From NCBI RefSeq assembly GCF_005222755.1, contig NZ_STGD01000016.1, positions 1 to 64,000 of the forward strand: a stretch of 64,000 nucleotides of DNA, written 5' to 3'. Each line of letters opens with the position of its first letter. Positions within the stretch are counted from its first letter, which is position 1. The translations under genes were made by a program, and so were the position numbers. The notes under the pieces are model-generated. The model was not told the DNA's origin, did not search any database, and worked only from the letters and a program-made list of their open reading frames with translations. Source of the DNA: Roseomonas sp. HF4. Its GTDB lineage: Bacteria; Pseudomonadota; Alphaproteobacteria; Acetobacterales; Acetobacteraceae. Shown here one piece after another: positions 1-9,135 of the stretch.

Positions 1-118
1 CGCCGTTCCGGGCGGTGCGGCAGCCCAGGTCATCCTTGCCCATGGCGGAGAACCCGCCACCGCAGCAGCCGCAGGTGACCTTGTCGGTCAGCAGGTGCAT
101 GGGGCCAGCGCCGCTGCC
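1..118 (-). pseudogene. Serine recombinase zinc-ribbon fragment (both ends missing)
   Basis: Read on the minus strand, this stretch encodes HLLTDKVTCGCCGGGFSA followed by MGKDDLGCRTARNG. That matches the recombinase zinc-ribbon domain of large serine site-specific recombinases: an HLL lead-in, a CxxC pair, a glycine run, then a GKD-LGC-ARN segment. The catalytic resolvase domain that should lie upstream (higher coordinates) is absent; the frame runs instead into sequence that encodes an ABC permease on the other strand, and reaches a stop near 185. The C-terminal side leaves the window at base 1, so its extent there is unknown. It is a scar of a mobile element, not a working enzyme. The family call is good on motif grounds; the exact breakpoint (about 100-130) is an estimate. 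Confidence 0.6.
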
Positions 119-1514
119 GACGGGGCGGCCCTTCGCGCCGATGCCGCTGCGGCTGCGCGGCGCGGGCGCGGCTGCGGCGGTTGCCTACCTGCTGGTCGTG
201 CTCGGGCTGCCGATGCTTTCGCTGCTGCTGGCAGCGCTGGTGCCCGCGATCGGCGTGCGCCTGTCGGCCGCGACCTTCACCCTGGCCAATTTCGCGGCGG
301 CGCTGGCGCCGGGCGCGCAGACAGGGGCGGCCTTCGGGCGGTCGCTGGTGCTCGCGGGCGTCGCGGCGCTGGTGCTGGCGGCGGCGGCGGGGGCGATCGC
401 GCTGGCGCAGTCGCACCGCAGCGTGCGCCTGGCCGGCGCGGCGGCAGACCTGCCCTATGCGCTGCCGGGCGCGTGCATCGGTGTCGCCGCCATCCTGATC
501 GTGCTGCGCGCCTATGCCGAGGTCATGGCGACGCTCGGCGTCGGCGGCTACCGGGACGAGGCGCTCGGCCTCGGCGGCGAGATCGACCACGGCCCGGATC
601 ACTGCACCTGCTTCCAGTTCGACTACGACTGGCGGCAGGACAACGTGACGAATGCGCACCGCTACGGCGTGCGCGACGCCGACGTGAAGCTCGACATCGT
701 CGCGCATTCGATGGGCGGGATCGTTGCCCGCTACGCGATGCTCTACGGCGGGGCCGACCTCCCTGCTGACGGGTCGTTGCCGCCGCTCACCTTCGAGGGG
801 GCACGCTTCATGGCGCGGCTGATCCAGATCGGTACGCCCAATGGCGACTCGCCCGATGCCTTCCGCGTGCTGGTTGATGGGCGCGATTTCGGCACGCCGA
901 TCGTCCCCTCCTACAGCCCGGCGATCCTCGGGACCTTTCCGTCGCTCTACCAGTTGCTGCCGCGGGCGCGCTCGCGGCCCGTGGTCCTGACGGGGTCGAA
1001 CGAGGTTGCACTCGACCTGCACGACCCTGAGGTTTGGCAACGCATGGGATGGGGCATCGCCAAGCCGGGGATCGATGCCGGGCTGGCGACGCTGATGCCC
1101 GATGTCGCCGCAGCCGAGGAGCGCCGCAGGCTTGCCGCCGACCTGCAGGCGCGGCTTCTGCGCCGGGCGCGAGCCTTCGCGGCGGCAATGGAGCGCGGCG
1201 TAACGCAGCCGGCCGGGACGGAACCGATGGCCGTCGCCCGCGATGCGCTGCCAATGACGATGCGGATGGCGGCAGATCCGGAGACCGGACGGATCGAGCC
1301 GCTCCAGAGGGCCGCAGGCGACGGGCTCGTCCTGCGGGACTCGGCGCTGCTCGACTTCCGGCAGGGGCAGGAGCCGCGCGGCCTGGGCGTGATCACGCCG
1401 ATGGACGTCCAGCGTGTGCTGTTCCTGCCGCGCGAACATCTTGAGATTACGCGCGACCCGACGTTTCGCAACAACATCCTCTTCTGCCTGCTGGACGAGC
1501 CAAGGCGGCGCTGA
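15..1514 (+). pseudogene. Chimeric frame: ABC permease fragment fused to alpha/beta hydrolase
   Basis: The 499-codon frame joins unrelated pieces. Residues about 43-166 look like part of an inner-membrane iron(III)-type ABC permease: hydrophobic segments, then LPYALPG as in the second half of FbpB-like permeases. From about residue 167 the protein becomes a lipase-like alpha/beta hydrolase: GGYRDEALGLGG, then FDYDWRQDN, a nucleophile elbow AHSMGG with Ser about 232, and ER-RLAADLQAR and LFLPREHLEITRDP near the C-terminus. The step from DYDWRQDNVTNAHR to YGVRDADVK seems short for this family, so roughly 20 residues may be deleted. The first 42 residues are antisense to the recombinase remnant. 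Neither half is complete. I infer a recombination scar or an assembly chimera rather than a working fusion. Stop at 1512-1514. Confidence 0.6.
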
Positions 1515-1658
1515 CGCATACCGGTACGGGCCGAGGTGTCCGAACCCCAGACACTGCACCAGTGTCACGAAGGTCGCGGCATTTTTCGTCGCGCATCAGG
1601 CATGTATCTGGGGTCATTCCCACACGCATGGCTCGCGATCAAAATCGGAAGACGAGAG

Positions 1659-1790
1659 TTCGGCACAAGTGGATGCATGCCCGATCCCCGTCCCTTCCTT
1701 GTTACGTGGCGCCGGACCCCGAGGGATCGGCGCCAGGTGCCAAGGAAGGTTGTGGGGGCGGAGACGGGGGAGAAGTTCCCTTCTCCCCAG
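1659..1790 (+). repeat. Composite palindromic repeat, copy A
   Basis: Central inverted arms are 1693-1713 (CCTTCCTTG...TGGCGCC) and 1729-1749 (GGCGCCAGGTGCCAAGGAAG). They are followed by TTGTGGGGGC and a tail hairpin at 1766-1788, in which GGGGGAGAAG pairs with CTTCTCCCC. The flank from 1659 (TTCGGCACAAGTGG...GCCCGATCCCC) is shared with copy F at 40521. It lies downstream of the chimeric frame, 6 bp from the stop of the next minus-strand gene. The preceding 1515-1658 shows no gene that I can recognise. Confidence 0.8.
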
Positions 1791-1796
1791 GCCTTC

Positions 1797-2783
1797 TCAG
1801 CTGGCGTTGCTGCGCACCCGGTCCTCCGGGCCGATCAGGCGGAACGCCCAGGGGTCGGCCGCCTCGGGGTTCACCTCGACCACCACCGCGCGCGTATCGG
1901 CGGCGCCAGGCACCATGATGCGAGTCAAGTTCGGCGCCTCGGGCACCGGGCGGTCCTGCAGCCAGGTGTGGATGTCGCCATGGATGAGCAGGACGGGGCG
2001 ACCGAAGCCCGCGGCTTCGCGCGCCAGGGCAGCCCGCATGTCGCGGAATCCGCTCACCTGGCCGCGGCCGCAGCGGTCGGCGAAGTACATCTCGGCCTGC
2101 ATCGCGAGCACGACGGCGCGCGCCTCGACGCGCCGCGCCTCGGCGAAGACCGCGGCGAGCCAGGCACGATTGGCCGCGTCGCGCGCCTGGTATCCCTCCA
2201 TCGCCCCGGCGGGCGGGCGGGATGCGGGCGTCTCGCCGGCCTCGGTCGGCCGGTTGTTGTTGCTGCCGACCACGTGCAGCGTCGCGAACACCACACCCTG
2301 GTGTGTCCAGCGGGCATTCTCGACGAAGGGGCGGTACTGCGGGTCGGCATCGGCCTGGCGCGTCAGGGCCATGGGCCGGCCGAGGCTCGCGGCCGTCGCG
2401 AAGAAGCGCGCGCGGAGCAGCGCCAGCCGTTCCAGCGGGTCGAACCGCCCGCCGCGGTCCTGCCAGCAATCCGTCCATTCATTGTCGCCCGGCGTATAGA
2501 CCAGCGGGCGGTTCGCCAGCGCCATCCAGGAAAACGCGCGCAGCACGCGGTCATCCGTGCAGATCTCCGCCCCGCCCTTGGTGTCGCCCACGAACACCGT
2601 GAAGGCCGGGCGCGCGCCGTTGATCTCGCGCATCAGCGCGGCGACGCGGCCTTCCTCGGCCGGGCAGTCCTGCGGCCGGGCGGGACTGCAATAGGGCATG
2701 TCGCCGAAGGCGGCGAAGCGGAAGGGCTCGGCCGCGGCGGGCAGCGCCAGCAGGGCGAGGATCGGGAGCAGAAGGCGGCGCAT
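1797..2783 (-). CDS. Secreted calcineurin-like metallophosphoesterase
   Basis: A 328-residue protein. It starts MRRLLLPILALLALPAAAEP, a clear Sec signal peptide with an AxA cleavage site, so it should be periplasmic. Metal-ligand motifs typical of calcineurin-like phosphoesterases follow: FGDMPY near residue 30, VGDTKGG near 65, a GDNEWTDCW block near 100 in place of the usual GNHE, and a C-terminal IHGDIHTW. The substrate cannot be told from sequence; distant relatives act on phosphate esters or nucleotides. An in-frame ATG 117 bp upstream would hide the signal peptide, so ATG at 2783 is preferred. It is divergent from the DUF427 gene. A repeat copy lies just past its stop. Confidence 0.8.
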   Translation of the reverse strand: MRRLLLPILALLALPAAAEPFRFAAFGDMPYCSPARPQDCPAEEGRVAALMREINGARPAFTVFVGDTKGGAEICTDDRVLRAFSWMALANRPLVYTPGDNEWTDCWQDRGGRFDPLERLALLRARFFATAASLGRPMALTRQADADPQYRPFVENARWTHQGVVFATLHVVGSNNNRPTEAGETPASRPPAGAMEGYQARDAANRAWLAAVFAEARRVEARAVVLAMQAEMYFADRCGRGQVSGFRDMRAALAREAAGFGRPVLLIHGDIHTWLQDRPVPEAPNLTRIMVPGAADTRAVVVEVNPEAADPWAFRLIGPEDRVRSNAS

Positions 2784-2880
2784 CGGCGGGGTCCTGGTGA
2801 AAGGATGCACGATAGGGGGTAGCGGGCTGCGCGGCGTGGCGCCACCTCCGTCCTGTTGCAGTTCCGCGAGGAGACCGCCC

Positions 2881-3225
2881 ATGCCGCCCGCCATCGCCAT
2901 CGCCCCGCATGCCGGCCAGGTGCGGGTGCGCTTCGCCGGCCAGACCGTGGCCGAGACGACGCGCGCGCTGGTGATGCGTGAAGGCGCGCGCGCGCCGGTG
3001 CTCTACATCCCACGGGAGGATGCGGCGATGACGCTGCTGCAGCCGAGCACGCTCCGCACCACCTGCCCGTGGAAGGGGGATGCATCGTATTTCAGCATCG
3101 AGGCCGGCGGCCGGCGCGCCACGGACGCCGTCTGGTCCTACGAGGCGCCGCTGCCTGGCGTCGCCGCCATCGCCGGGCACCTCGCCTTCTACCCGGACCG
3201 CGTGGACGCCATCGAGGGCGCCTGA
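2881..3225 (+). CDS. DUF427 domain protein
   Basis: A 114-residue cytosolic protein of the DUF427 family, recognisable from [19 protein letters not shown], the [10 protein letters not shown] segment, [12 protein letters not shown] and the closing [15 protein letters not shown]. Family members form small beta-barrels; no reaction is firmly established. The start ATG at 2881 follows GAGGAGA at a normal distance; an open frame upstream of it carries no family sequence. It lies 46 bp before queA, so it may be co-transcribed with the queuosine genes, though nothing ties it to that pathway. Confidence 0.85.
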   Translation: MPPAIAIAPHAGQVRVRFAGQTVAETTRALVMREGARAPVLYIPREDAAMTLLQPSTLRTTCPWKGDASYFSIEAGGRRATDAVWSYEAPLPGVAAIAGHLAFYPDRVDAIEGA

Positions 3226-3271
3226 CCGCGCGGCGGTTGCGCGCGGCGCCGGCGCGGGCTACCCGCCCCCG

Positions 3272-4393
3272 GTGCCCGAGACCCCCCCGCCGCTCGCCAC
3301 CGCCGATTTCGACTTCGCCCTGCCCGAGGACCTGATCGCCCACGCCCCCGCGCGGCCGCGCGACGCCGCGCGGATGCTGGTGGTCGGCACCGCGGGGCTG
3401 ACCGATGCCGGCGTCGGCGATCTGCCGGGCCTGCTCCGCCCCGGCGACGTCATGGTGGTGAACGACACCCGCGTCATCCCGGCCCGCCTGCGCGCCCGCC
3501 GCGGCCAGGCGCGGATCGAGGTGATGCTGAACCGCGCCGAGGGCGGCGGCGTCTGGCATGCGCTGGTGCGCAACGCGCGCCGGCTGCGCGCCGGCGACGT
3601 GATCGCGGTGGACGGCACCGAGGGCTGCGCCGCGACGGTGATCGAGGCGCCCGAGGGCGGTGCCGTGCGGCTCGACTTCGGGCCGGACCAGGCGGCGCTC
3701 GCCGCCGCGCTGGACGCCGCCGGCGAAGTTCCGCTGCCCCCCTACATCTCCCGCCCGGACGGCCCGCGCCCCGAGGACGCGGCCGACTACCAGGCCATCT
3801 TCGCCGAGCGCCCCGGCGCCGTCGCGGCGCCGACCGCGAGCCTGCACTTCACGCCGGCGCTGCTCGCCGCCATCGCCGCGCGCGGCGTGGCGCGCGCGGC
3901 CGTGACGCTGCATGTCGGCGCCGGCACCTTCCTGCCGCTCCGCGCCGAGGACCCCCGCCAGCACCGCCTGCACGCCGAATGGGGCGAGATCACCGAGGAG
4001 GCCGCCGGCGCCATCAACGCCGCACGCGCGGCCGGCGGGCGGATCGTCGCGATCGGCACCACGGCGCTGCGGCTGCTGGAATCGGCCGTGGACGCGGACG
4101 GGCGCATCCATCCCTTCCGCGGCCTGACCGACATCTACCTGCTGCCCGGCCACCGCTTCCGCTCCGCCGACCTGCTGCTGACCAACTTCCACCTGCCGCG
4201 CAGCACGCTGTTCATGCTCGTCTCGGCCTTCGCCGGCACGGCGCGCATGAAGGCGGCCTATGCGCATGCCGTCACCGCGCGCTACCGCTTCTACTCCTAC
4301 GGCGATGCGACGCTGCTGGAGCGCGCGGATGACCGCGCGACGCTGCTGGAGCGCGCGGATGACCGCGCGACGCTGTTGGAGCGCACGGCATGA
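3272..4393 (+). CDS. queA: S-adenosylmethionine:tRNA ribosyltransferase-isomerase
   Basis: A 373-residue QueA. It transfers and isomerises the ribosyl group of SAM onto preQ1 in tRNA wobble position 34, giving epoxyqueuosine. Family blocks are clear: [22 protein letters not shown] at the start, [64 protein letters not shown], and a C-terminal [21 protein letters not shown] ending near [17 protein letters not shown]. The start is GTG 3272, fitting the family N-terminus. The last 27 residues come from a 30-bp tandem repeat ([10 protein letters not shown] units), so the tail is longer than usual. The stop overlaps the tgt start (ATGA). Confidence 0.96.
   Translation: MPETPPPLATADFDFALPEDLIAHAPARPRDAARMLVVGTAGLTDAGVGDLPGLLRPGDVMVVNDTRVIPARLRARRGQARIEVMLNRAEGGGVWHALVRNARRLRAGDVIAVDGTEGCAATVIEAPEGGAVRLDFGPDQAALAAALDAAGEVPLPPYISRPDGPRPEDAADYQAIFAERPGAVAAPTASLHFTPALLAAIAARGVARAAVTLHVGAGTFLPLRAEDPRQHRLHAEWGEITEEAAGAINAARAAGGRIVAIGTTALRLLESAVDADGRIHPFRGLTDIYLLPGHRFRSADLLLTNFHLPRSTLFMLVSAFAGTARMKAAYAHAVTARYRFYSYGDATLLERADDRATLLERADDRATLLERTA
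4310..4391 (+). repeat. 30-bp tandem repeat at the 3' end of queA
   Basis: The unit GCGACGCTGCTGGAGCGCGC plus GGATGACCGC occurs twice in full and then partly, with one base change (CTGTTG) in the last unit. Being a multiple of three it keeps the frame and encodes repeated [10 protein letters not shown]. The copies are nearly identical, which suggests recent slippage or expansion. The final partial unit includes the queA stop and the overlapping tgt start. Confidence 0.9.
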
Positions 4394-5517
4394 CGCTGCG
4401 CTGGACCCGGGAGGCGACGGACGGCGCCGCGCGCGCGGGCGTTCTTCACACCGCGCATGGCGAAGTGGCGACGCCGGTCTTCATGCCCGTCGGCACCGCC
4501 GGCACGGTCAAGGCCATGACGGCGGACGCGGTGCGGGCCACCGGCGCGCGCATGGTGCTCGGCAACACCTACCACCTGATGCTGCGCCCGGGGGCGGAGC
4601 GCGTCGCGCGCCTCGGCGGGCTGCACCGGATGATGGACTGGCAGGGGCCGATCCTGACGGATTCCGGCGGCTTCCAGGTCATGTCCCTGTCCGGCCTGCG
4701 CAAGATGGACGAGCAGGGCGTGACCTTCCAGAGCCACATCGACGGCTCGAAGCACCGCCTGACTCCGGAACGCAGCGTCGAGATCCAGCGCCTGCTTGGC
4801 GCCGACGTGACGATGGTGCTCGACGAATGCACGCCCTTTCCCGCGACCGGGCAGCAGGCGGCCGACAGCATGCGCCTGTCCATGCGCTGGGCGGCGCGCT
4901 GCCGCGACGCCTTCGTGCCGCGCGACGGCCACGGGCTGTTCGGCATCGTGCAGGGCAGCACCTATCCGGACCTGCGCGCCGAGAGCGTCGATGCCCTGAC
5001 GCGCATCGGCTTCGAGGGCTATGCCGTCGGCGGTCTCGCGGTCGGCGAGGGCCAAGCGGCGATGTTCGCCGTGCTCGACACCACCGTGCCGCTGCTGCCC
5101 CGGGACAGCGCACGCTACCTGATGGGCGTCGGCACGCCGGCGGACCTGGTGGGCGCGGTCCGGCGCGGCATCGACATGTTCGACTGCGTCATGCCGACGC
5201 GCTCGGGCCGCACCGGGCGCGCCTACACCCGCCGCGGCGTGCTGAACCTCCGCAACGCCCGCCATGCCGAGGACAACGGGCCGCTCGACCCCGATTGCGG
5301 CTGCCCGGCGTGCCGGCGCCATTCGCGCGCCTATCTGCATCACCTGTTCAAGGCGGGGGAGATGCTCGGGCCGATGCTGCTGACCTGGCACAATATCCAG
5401 TATTACCAGGATCTGATGCGTGACCTGCGCGCGGCGATCCTGGCCGGCACATTCGAGGAGACGGCCGCGCGGATCGAAGCCGGCTGGCACACGCGCGAGG
5501 AGGAGACAGCGGCATGA
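4390..5517 (+). CDS. tgt: tRNA-guanine transglycosylase
   Basis: A 375-residue bacterial TGT, which exchanges guanine 34 for preQ1 in GUN-anticodon tRNAs. Seen in order: [27 protein letters not shown], the base-pocket block [44 protein letters not shown], the catalytic-Asp region [13 protein letters not shown], and a zinc site CGCPACRRH with a later histidine. Length is normal. Its ATG overlaps the queA stop and its own TGA overlaps the queF start, so translation is probably coupled across the operon. Confidence 0.97.
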   Translation: MTLRWTREATDGAARAGVLHTAHGEVATPVFMPVGTAGTVKAMTADAVRATGARMVLGNTYHLMLRPGAERVARLGGLHRMMDWQGPILTDSGGFQVMSLSGLRKMDEQGVTFQSHIDGSKHRLTPERSVEIQRLLGADVTMVLDECTPFPATGQQAADSMRLSMRWAARCRDAFVPRDGHGLFGIVQGSTYPDLRAESVDALTRIGFEGYAVGGLAVGEGQAAMFAVLDTTVPLLPRDSARYLMGVGTPADLVGAVRRGIDMFDCVMPTRSGRTGRAYTRRGVLNLRNARHAEDNGPLDPDCGCPACRRHSRAYLHHLFKAGEMLGPMLLTWHNIQYYQDLMRDLRAAILAGTFEETAARIEAGWHTREEETAA

Positions 5518-5987
5518 GCGGCGCCCCCGACCACGAATACCACGCCCTGACGCAACTCGGCCGCCAGACCGCCCTGCCCGCGAGCCCCGAGGCCGCGGTG
5601 CTGGAGAAGGTGCCCGCGCCGCACCAGGGGCTGCGCTACTGCGTGCGCTTCACGGCGCCGGAATTCACCTCGCTGTGTCCGCTGACGGGCCAGCCGGATT
5701 TCGCGCACCTCGTGATCGACTACGTGCCGGGCGAATGGATCGTGGAGAGCAAGTCGCTCAAGAACTACCTCGCGTCCTTCCGCAACCACGGTGCCTTCCA
5801 CGAGGCCTGCACGCTGGATATCGCGCAGCGGCTGGTGGCGCTGCTGGCGCCCGTCTGGCTGCGGATCGGCGGCTACTGGTACCCGCGCGGCGGGATCCCG
5901 ATCGACGTGTTCTGGCAGAGCGGTCCCGCGCCGGAGGGGGTGTGGATCCCGGCGCAGGACGTGCAGCCTTATCGTGGGCGCGGGTGA
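5514..5987 (+). CDS. queF: NADPH-dependent 7-cyano-7-deazaguanine reductase
   Basis: A 157-residue unimodular QueF, reducing the nitrile of preQ0 to the amine of preQ1 with NADPH. The catalytic Cys55 lies in [13 protein letters not shown], with Asp62 just after it. The family signature [20 protein letters not shown] begins at Glu78 and binds substrate. Length matches the short cytosolic form. It overlaps tgt by four bases. Its stop is followed at once by a hairpin repeat that separates it from queG, the only loose junction in this operon. Confidence 0.96.
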   Translation: MSGAPDHEYHALTQLGRQTALPASPEAAVLEKVPAPHQGLRYCVRFTAPEFTSLCPLTGQPDFAHLVIDYVPGEWIVESKSLKNYLASFRNHGAFHEACTLDIAQRLVALLAPVWLRIGGYWYPRGGIPIDVFWQSGPAPEGVWIPAQDVQPYRGRG

Positions 5988-5989
5988 AG

Positions 5990-6042
5990 GGCGCCGCCCC
6001 TCCGGACCACCCCGCCAAGGGCCGAAAGGCCTTTGGAAACCA
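5990..6042 (+). repeat. Hairpin repeat family 2, copy 1 (inside the que operon)
   Basis: Shares CCCTCCGGACCACCCCGCCA with a second copy at 26553-26603. It ends in a stem-loop, CCAAGGGCC-gaaa-GGCCTTTGG. It sits between queF and queG and is open in the queG frame back to GTG 5984. It could be read as an N-terminal extension of QueG, or it could act as a transcript-level spacer or attenuator. Confidence 0.75.
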
Positions 6043-6043
6043 C

Positions 6044-7078
6044 GTGCCGCGCGATGCCATCAGGCAGCAGGCCATGGCGCTCGGCTTCGATGCCGTGGGC
6101 TTCGCACGCGCGGAGCTGGCGCCCGAGATCCGCGACAGGCTCATGCACTTCCTCGGCGAAGGCCGCCATGGTTCGATGGGCTGGATGGCGGACCGCGCCG
6201 AGCAGCGCGCGAACCCCCGCGCGCTCTGGCCCGAGGCCGTGTCGGTCGTGGTGCTCGGCCTCAACTACGGGCCGGACGACGATCCACTGGCGACACTGGC
6301 GCAGAGCGACCGCGCCACCGTCAGTGTCTACGCGCAGAACCGCGACTACCACGACGTGGTCAAGAAGCGCCTCAAGGCGCTCGGCCGCTGGATGGCGGAG
6401 ACCTGGCCGGGCACGGGCATCAAGGTCTTCGTGGACACCGCCCCGGTCGCCGAGAAGCCGCTCGCGCAGGCCGCCGGGCTCGGCTGGCAGGGCAAGCACA
6501 CCAACCTCGTCTCCCGCGCGCTCGGCTCCTGGCTGTTCCTGGGCGAGGTGTTCACGACCCTCGACCTCGGCGCCGACGACGCCGAGGCCGATCATTGCGG
6601 CAGCTGCCGTGCCTGCCTCGACATCTGCCCGACCGCGGCCTTCCCCGCGCCCTACCAGCTCGATGCGCGGCGCTGCATCTCCTACCTCACGATCGAGCAT
6701 CGAGGGCCGATCGACCCCGCGCTGCGCCCGCTGATGGGCAACCGCATCTATGGCTGCGACGACTGCCTGGCGGTCTGCCCGTGGAACAAGTTCGCGCAGG
6801 CGCACAGCGAGCCCGCCTTCGCGCCGCGCGATGCCTTGCGCGCGCCGATGCTCGCGGACCTCGCGCGGCTGGACGACGCCGCCTTCCGTGCAATGTTCGC
6901 CGGCAGCCCGGTCAAGCGCATCGGGCGCGACCGCTTCGTGCGCAACGTGATGATCGCGGTCGGCAATTCGGGCGATGGCGCGCTGCGGCCGGTGGCGCAG
7001 GCGCTGTGCGAGGATGCCGACCCAGTGGTGGCCGAGGCCGCGCGCTGGGCCGTAGCGCGGCTGGAGGAGGCGACATGA
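6044..7078 (+). CDS. queG: Epoxyqueuosine reductase
   Basis: A QueG of 344 residues, a cobalamin- and [4Fe-4S]-dependent enzyme that reduces epoxyqueuosine to queuosine in tRNA. Visible: [12 protein letters not shown] near the N-terminus, [48 protein letters not shown], the first cluster [12 protein letters not shown], and a second [16 protein letters not shown] 6044 is chosen because [20 protein letters not shown] matches where homologues begin. GTG 5984 is also in frame but would translate the repeat element. The C-terminus looks like a short HEAT-like helical stretch. The stop overlaps queC. Confidence 0.93.
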   Translation: MPRDAIRQQAMALGFDAVGFARAELAPEIRDRLMHFLGEGRHGSMGWMADRAEQRANPRALWPEAVSVVVLGLNYGPDDDPLATLAQSDRATVSVYAQNRDYHDVVKKRLKALGRWMAETWPGTGIKVFVDTAPVAEKPLAQAAGLGWQGKHTNLVSRALGSWLFLGEVFTTLDLGADDAEADHCGSCRACLDICPTAAFPAPYQLDARRCISYLTIEHRGPIDPALRPLMGNRIYGCDDCLAVCPWNKFAQAHSEPAFAPRDALRAPMLADLARLDDAAFRAMFAGSPVKRIGRDRFVRNVMIAVGNSGDGALRPVAQALCEDADPVVAEAARWAVARLEEAT

Positions 7079-7779
7079 CCGACGACGCGGCGCTGGTGCT
7101 GTTCTCCGGCGGGCAGGATTCCGCCACCTGCCTCGCCTGGGCGCTCGACCGCTTCGGCCGCGTCGAGACGCTGGGCTTCGACTACGGCCAGCGCCACCGC
7201 GTGGAACTGGACTGTCGCGCTTCCTTCCGCGCCGCGCTGCCCGCCATCGACCCGGACTGGGCCGCCCGCCTCGGCCCCGACCACACGATCCGCCTCGATG
7301 CGCTGGGCGAGCTTTCCGACACCGCGCTGACCCGCGACGCCGAGATCACGATGGGCGAGCACGGCCTGCCCACCACCTTCGTGCCCGGCCGCAACCTGGT
7401 GTTCCTGACCTTCGCCGCCGCGCTCGCCTATCGGCGCGGCATCCGCCGCATCGTCACGGGCGTCTGCGAGACCGACTATTCCGGCTATCCGGATTGCCGC
7501 GACGACACCATCAAGGCGCTGCAGGTCGCGCTCAACCTCGGCATGGAGCGGCGCTTCGTGCTCGAGACACCGCTGATGTGGCTGTCCAAGGGCCAGACCT
7601 GGCGGCTGGCGGAACGGCTCGGCAGCCAGGCGCTGGTGGCGGCGGTGGTCGAGCACACCCATTCCTGCTATCTCGGTGATCGATCGAAGCGCCACCCCTG
7701 GGGCCATGGCTGCGGCACCTGCCCGGCCTGCGAACTGCGTGCCCGGGGCTGGCACCACTACGCCCAGGAGCGGCTATGA
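7075..7779 (+). CDS. queC: 7-cyano-7-deazaguanine synthase
   Basis: A 234-residue QueC, which makes preQ0 from 7-carboxy-7-deazaguanine with ATP and ammonia. The PP-loop [15 protein letters not shown] begins near residue 10. [39 protein letters not shown] and [11 protein letters not shown] follow. A C-terminal four-cysteine zinc site ([10 protein letters not shown] then [16 protein letters not shown]) closes the protein. It overlaps queG by four bases and the next gene by four. Having QueC here shows a de novo route, but the earlier enzymes (FolE, QueD, QueE) are not in this window. Confidence 0.96.
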   Translation: MTDDAALVLFSGGQDSATCLAWALDRFGRVETLGFDYGQRHRVELDCRASFRAALPAIDPDWAARLGPDHTIRLDALGELSDTALTRDAEITMGEHGLPTTFVPGRNLVFLTFAAALAYRRGIRRIVTGVCETDYSGYPDCRDDTIKALQVALNLGMERRFVLETPLMWLSKGQTWRLAERLGSQALVAAVVEHTHSCYLGDRSKRHPWGHGCGTCPACELRARGWHHYAQERL

Positions 7780-8333
7780 CGTTGACCCCGCGCGCCGAGG
7801 GCGTGCTTGCGCTGATCGGCTTCGGCCTCTGCATCCCGGCCGCCAACTGGCTGATCGGCAATGCCGGCACGGTCTGCGTGCCGGACGGTCCCTGCCTGGT
7901 GCCGGTGGCACCCGGCCTCATGGCGCCGTCGGGCGTGCTCATGATCGGGCTCGCGCTCGTGCTGCGGGACCTGGTGCAGCGGCGCCTTGGCCTCGGCTTC
8001 GCGGCGGGCGCGGTTCTGGCTGGCGCGGCGCTTTCCGCCTTCGTGGCACCGCCGGCGCTGGTGGTGGCCTCCGCCGTCGCCTTCCTGCTCAGCGAATTCG
8101 CCGACCTCGCGGTCTATACGCCGCTGCAGCGGCGCCGCCTGGTGCTGGCGGTGGCCGCCAGCGGCGCCGTCGGCCTCGTGGTGGACAGCGTGGTGTTCCT
8201 CTGGCTCGCCTTCGGCAGCCTGGACTACCTGGCGGGCCAGGTGGTGGGGAAGGCGTGGATGGTGGCGCTGTCCCTGCCGCTGGTCGCGCTGCTCCGGCGG
8301 CGCGACGAACGGCGCGGCATTCAGCCGGCCTGA
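7776..8333 (+). CDS. VUT/YhhQ-like queuosine precursor transporter
   Basis: A 185-residue membrane protein with about five or six hydrophobic segments. It resembles the VUT (YhhQ) family of preQ0/preQ1 importers: [35 protein letters not shown] and [14 protein letters not shown] are typical family blocks. It is shorter than the E. coli protein, mainly at the N-terminus. Its position as the last gene of the que operon, overlapping queC, supports a role in queuosine-precursor uptake, alongside the synthetic enzyme QueC. It overlaps the convergent enoyl-CoA hydratase gene by 13 bp. The family call is firm; the substrate is inferred from context. Confidence 0.85.
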   Translation: MTLTPRAEGVLALIGFGLCIPAANWLIGNAGTVCVPDGPCLVPVAPGLMAPSGVLMIGLALVLRDLVQRRLGLGFAAGAVLAGAALSAFVAPPALVVASAVAFLLSEFADLAVYTPLQRRRLVLAVAASGAVGLVVDSVVFLWLAFGSLDYLAGQVVGKAWMVALSLPLVALLRRRDERRGIQPA

Positions 8334-9124
8334 CGCTTCCGGTTCACGAACGCGCCCAGCATCCGGACGGGTTCCTCGGTCCGCCAGGATGCGGCGAAGG
8401 CGTCGATGCCGGCGGCGATCGCCTGCGACAGCGCCATGTCCTCCCACTTCCGGATCAGCGCCTTCTGCGCGCGGATCGCCTGCGGGCCGGCTTCCAGCAG
8501 CAGGTGGAGCCATTCCTCCACGGCCGCGTCGAGCGCCGCGGCCGGCGAAGCATCGCCCGGCGCGCCTCGCGGCACGACGCGCTCGACCAGCCCCCATTCC
8601 AGCGCCTCGGCGGCGCCGATCGTCTCGGCCAGCAGCAACAGGCGCCGGGTGCGGCCCCAGCCGATCAGCCCGGGCAGCAGCGCCGCCTCCACCACCGAGG
8701 GGATGCCGACGCGCACCTCCGGCATGCCGAACTTCGCCGTTTCGGTCGCGATGCGGAGGTCGCAGGCCGCCGCCACCTCGAGCCCGGCGCCGAGGCACCA
8801 GCCATTGACCCGCGCGATCACCGGCACGGGGCAGTCCCGGACGGCGCGGCAGCAGCCATGCACCAGGCGGATGAAGGCCTCGCCGCCCGCGGGGCTCGTC
8901 ACCGCCGCCATGGCGCCGATGTCGGCGCCGCCGATGAAGGCGCGCGGGCCGGCGCCGGTCAGCACCACGGCGCGCAGGCCCTCCTCGGCCGAGAGCGCGG
9001 CGAAGGCGGCGGCGAAATCCCGCATGAGGTCGGGATTGAGCGTGTTGAGCTTGGCGTCGTGGTCCACCACGACATGCGCGACGGCGCCGTCATGGGTGCG
9101 GTGCAGGTCGATCCGTCCGGTCAT
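8321..9124 (-). CDS. Enoyl-CoA hydratase/isomerase family protein
   Basis: A 267-residue crotonase-fold protein. Visible are the substrate-binding block LTGAGPRAFIGGADIGAM, which helps form the oxyanion hole, VIARVNGWCLGAGLEVAAACD with the GAGLE glycines, and FGMPEVRVGIPS. The general-base Glu position (MPEVRVG) is kept. The second catalytic Glu region reads GIPSVVEAALLPGLIG, so hydratase activity is plausible. The exact acyl-CoA substrate is unknown. The start at 9124 follows GGGAGCGAG. Its 3' end overlaps the que-operon transporter on the other strand; a repeat copy lies upstream, between it and the monooxygenase gene. Confidence 0.88.
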   Translation of the reverse strand: MTGRIDLHRTHDGAVAHVVVDHDAKLNTLNPDLMRDFAAAFAALSAEEGLRAVVLTGAGPRAFIGGADIGAMAAVTSPAGGEAFIRLVHGCCRAVRDCPVPVIARVNGWCLGAGLEVAAACDLRIATETAKFGMPEVRVGIPSVVEAALLPGLIGWGRTRRLLLLAETIGAAEALEWGLVERVVPRGAPGDASPAAALDAAVEEWLHLLLEAGPQAIRAQKALIRKWEDMALSQAIAAGIDAFAASWRTEEPVRMLGAFVNRKRQAG

Positions 9125-9135
9125 GTCTCGCTCCC

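Noticed and set aside
30-1568. A 512-codon frame on the minus strand of the chimeric region
   Set aside because: Composition is low-complexity Arg/Gln/His, with no domain. The recombinase zinc ribbon is in a different minus frame.
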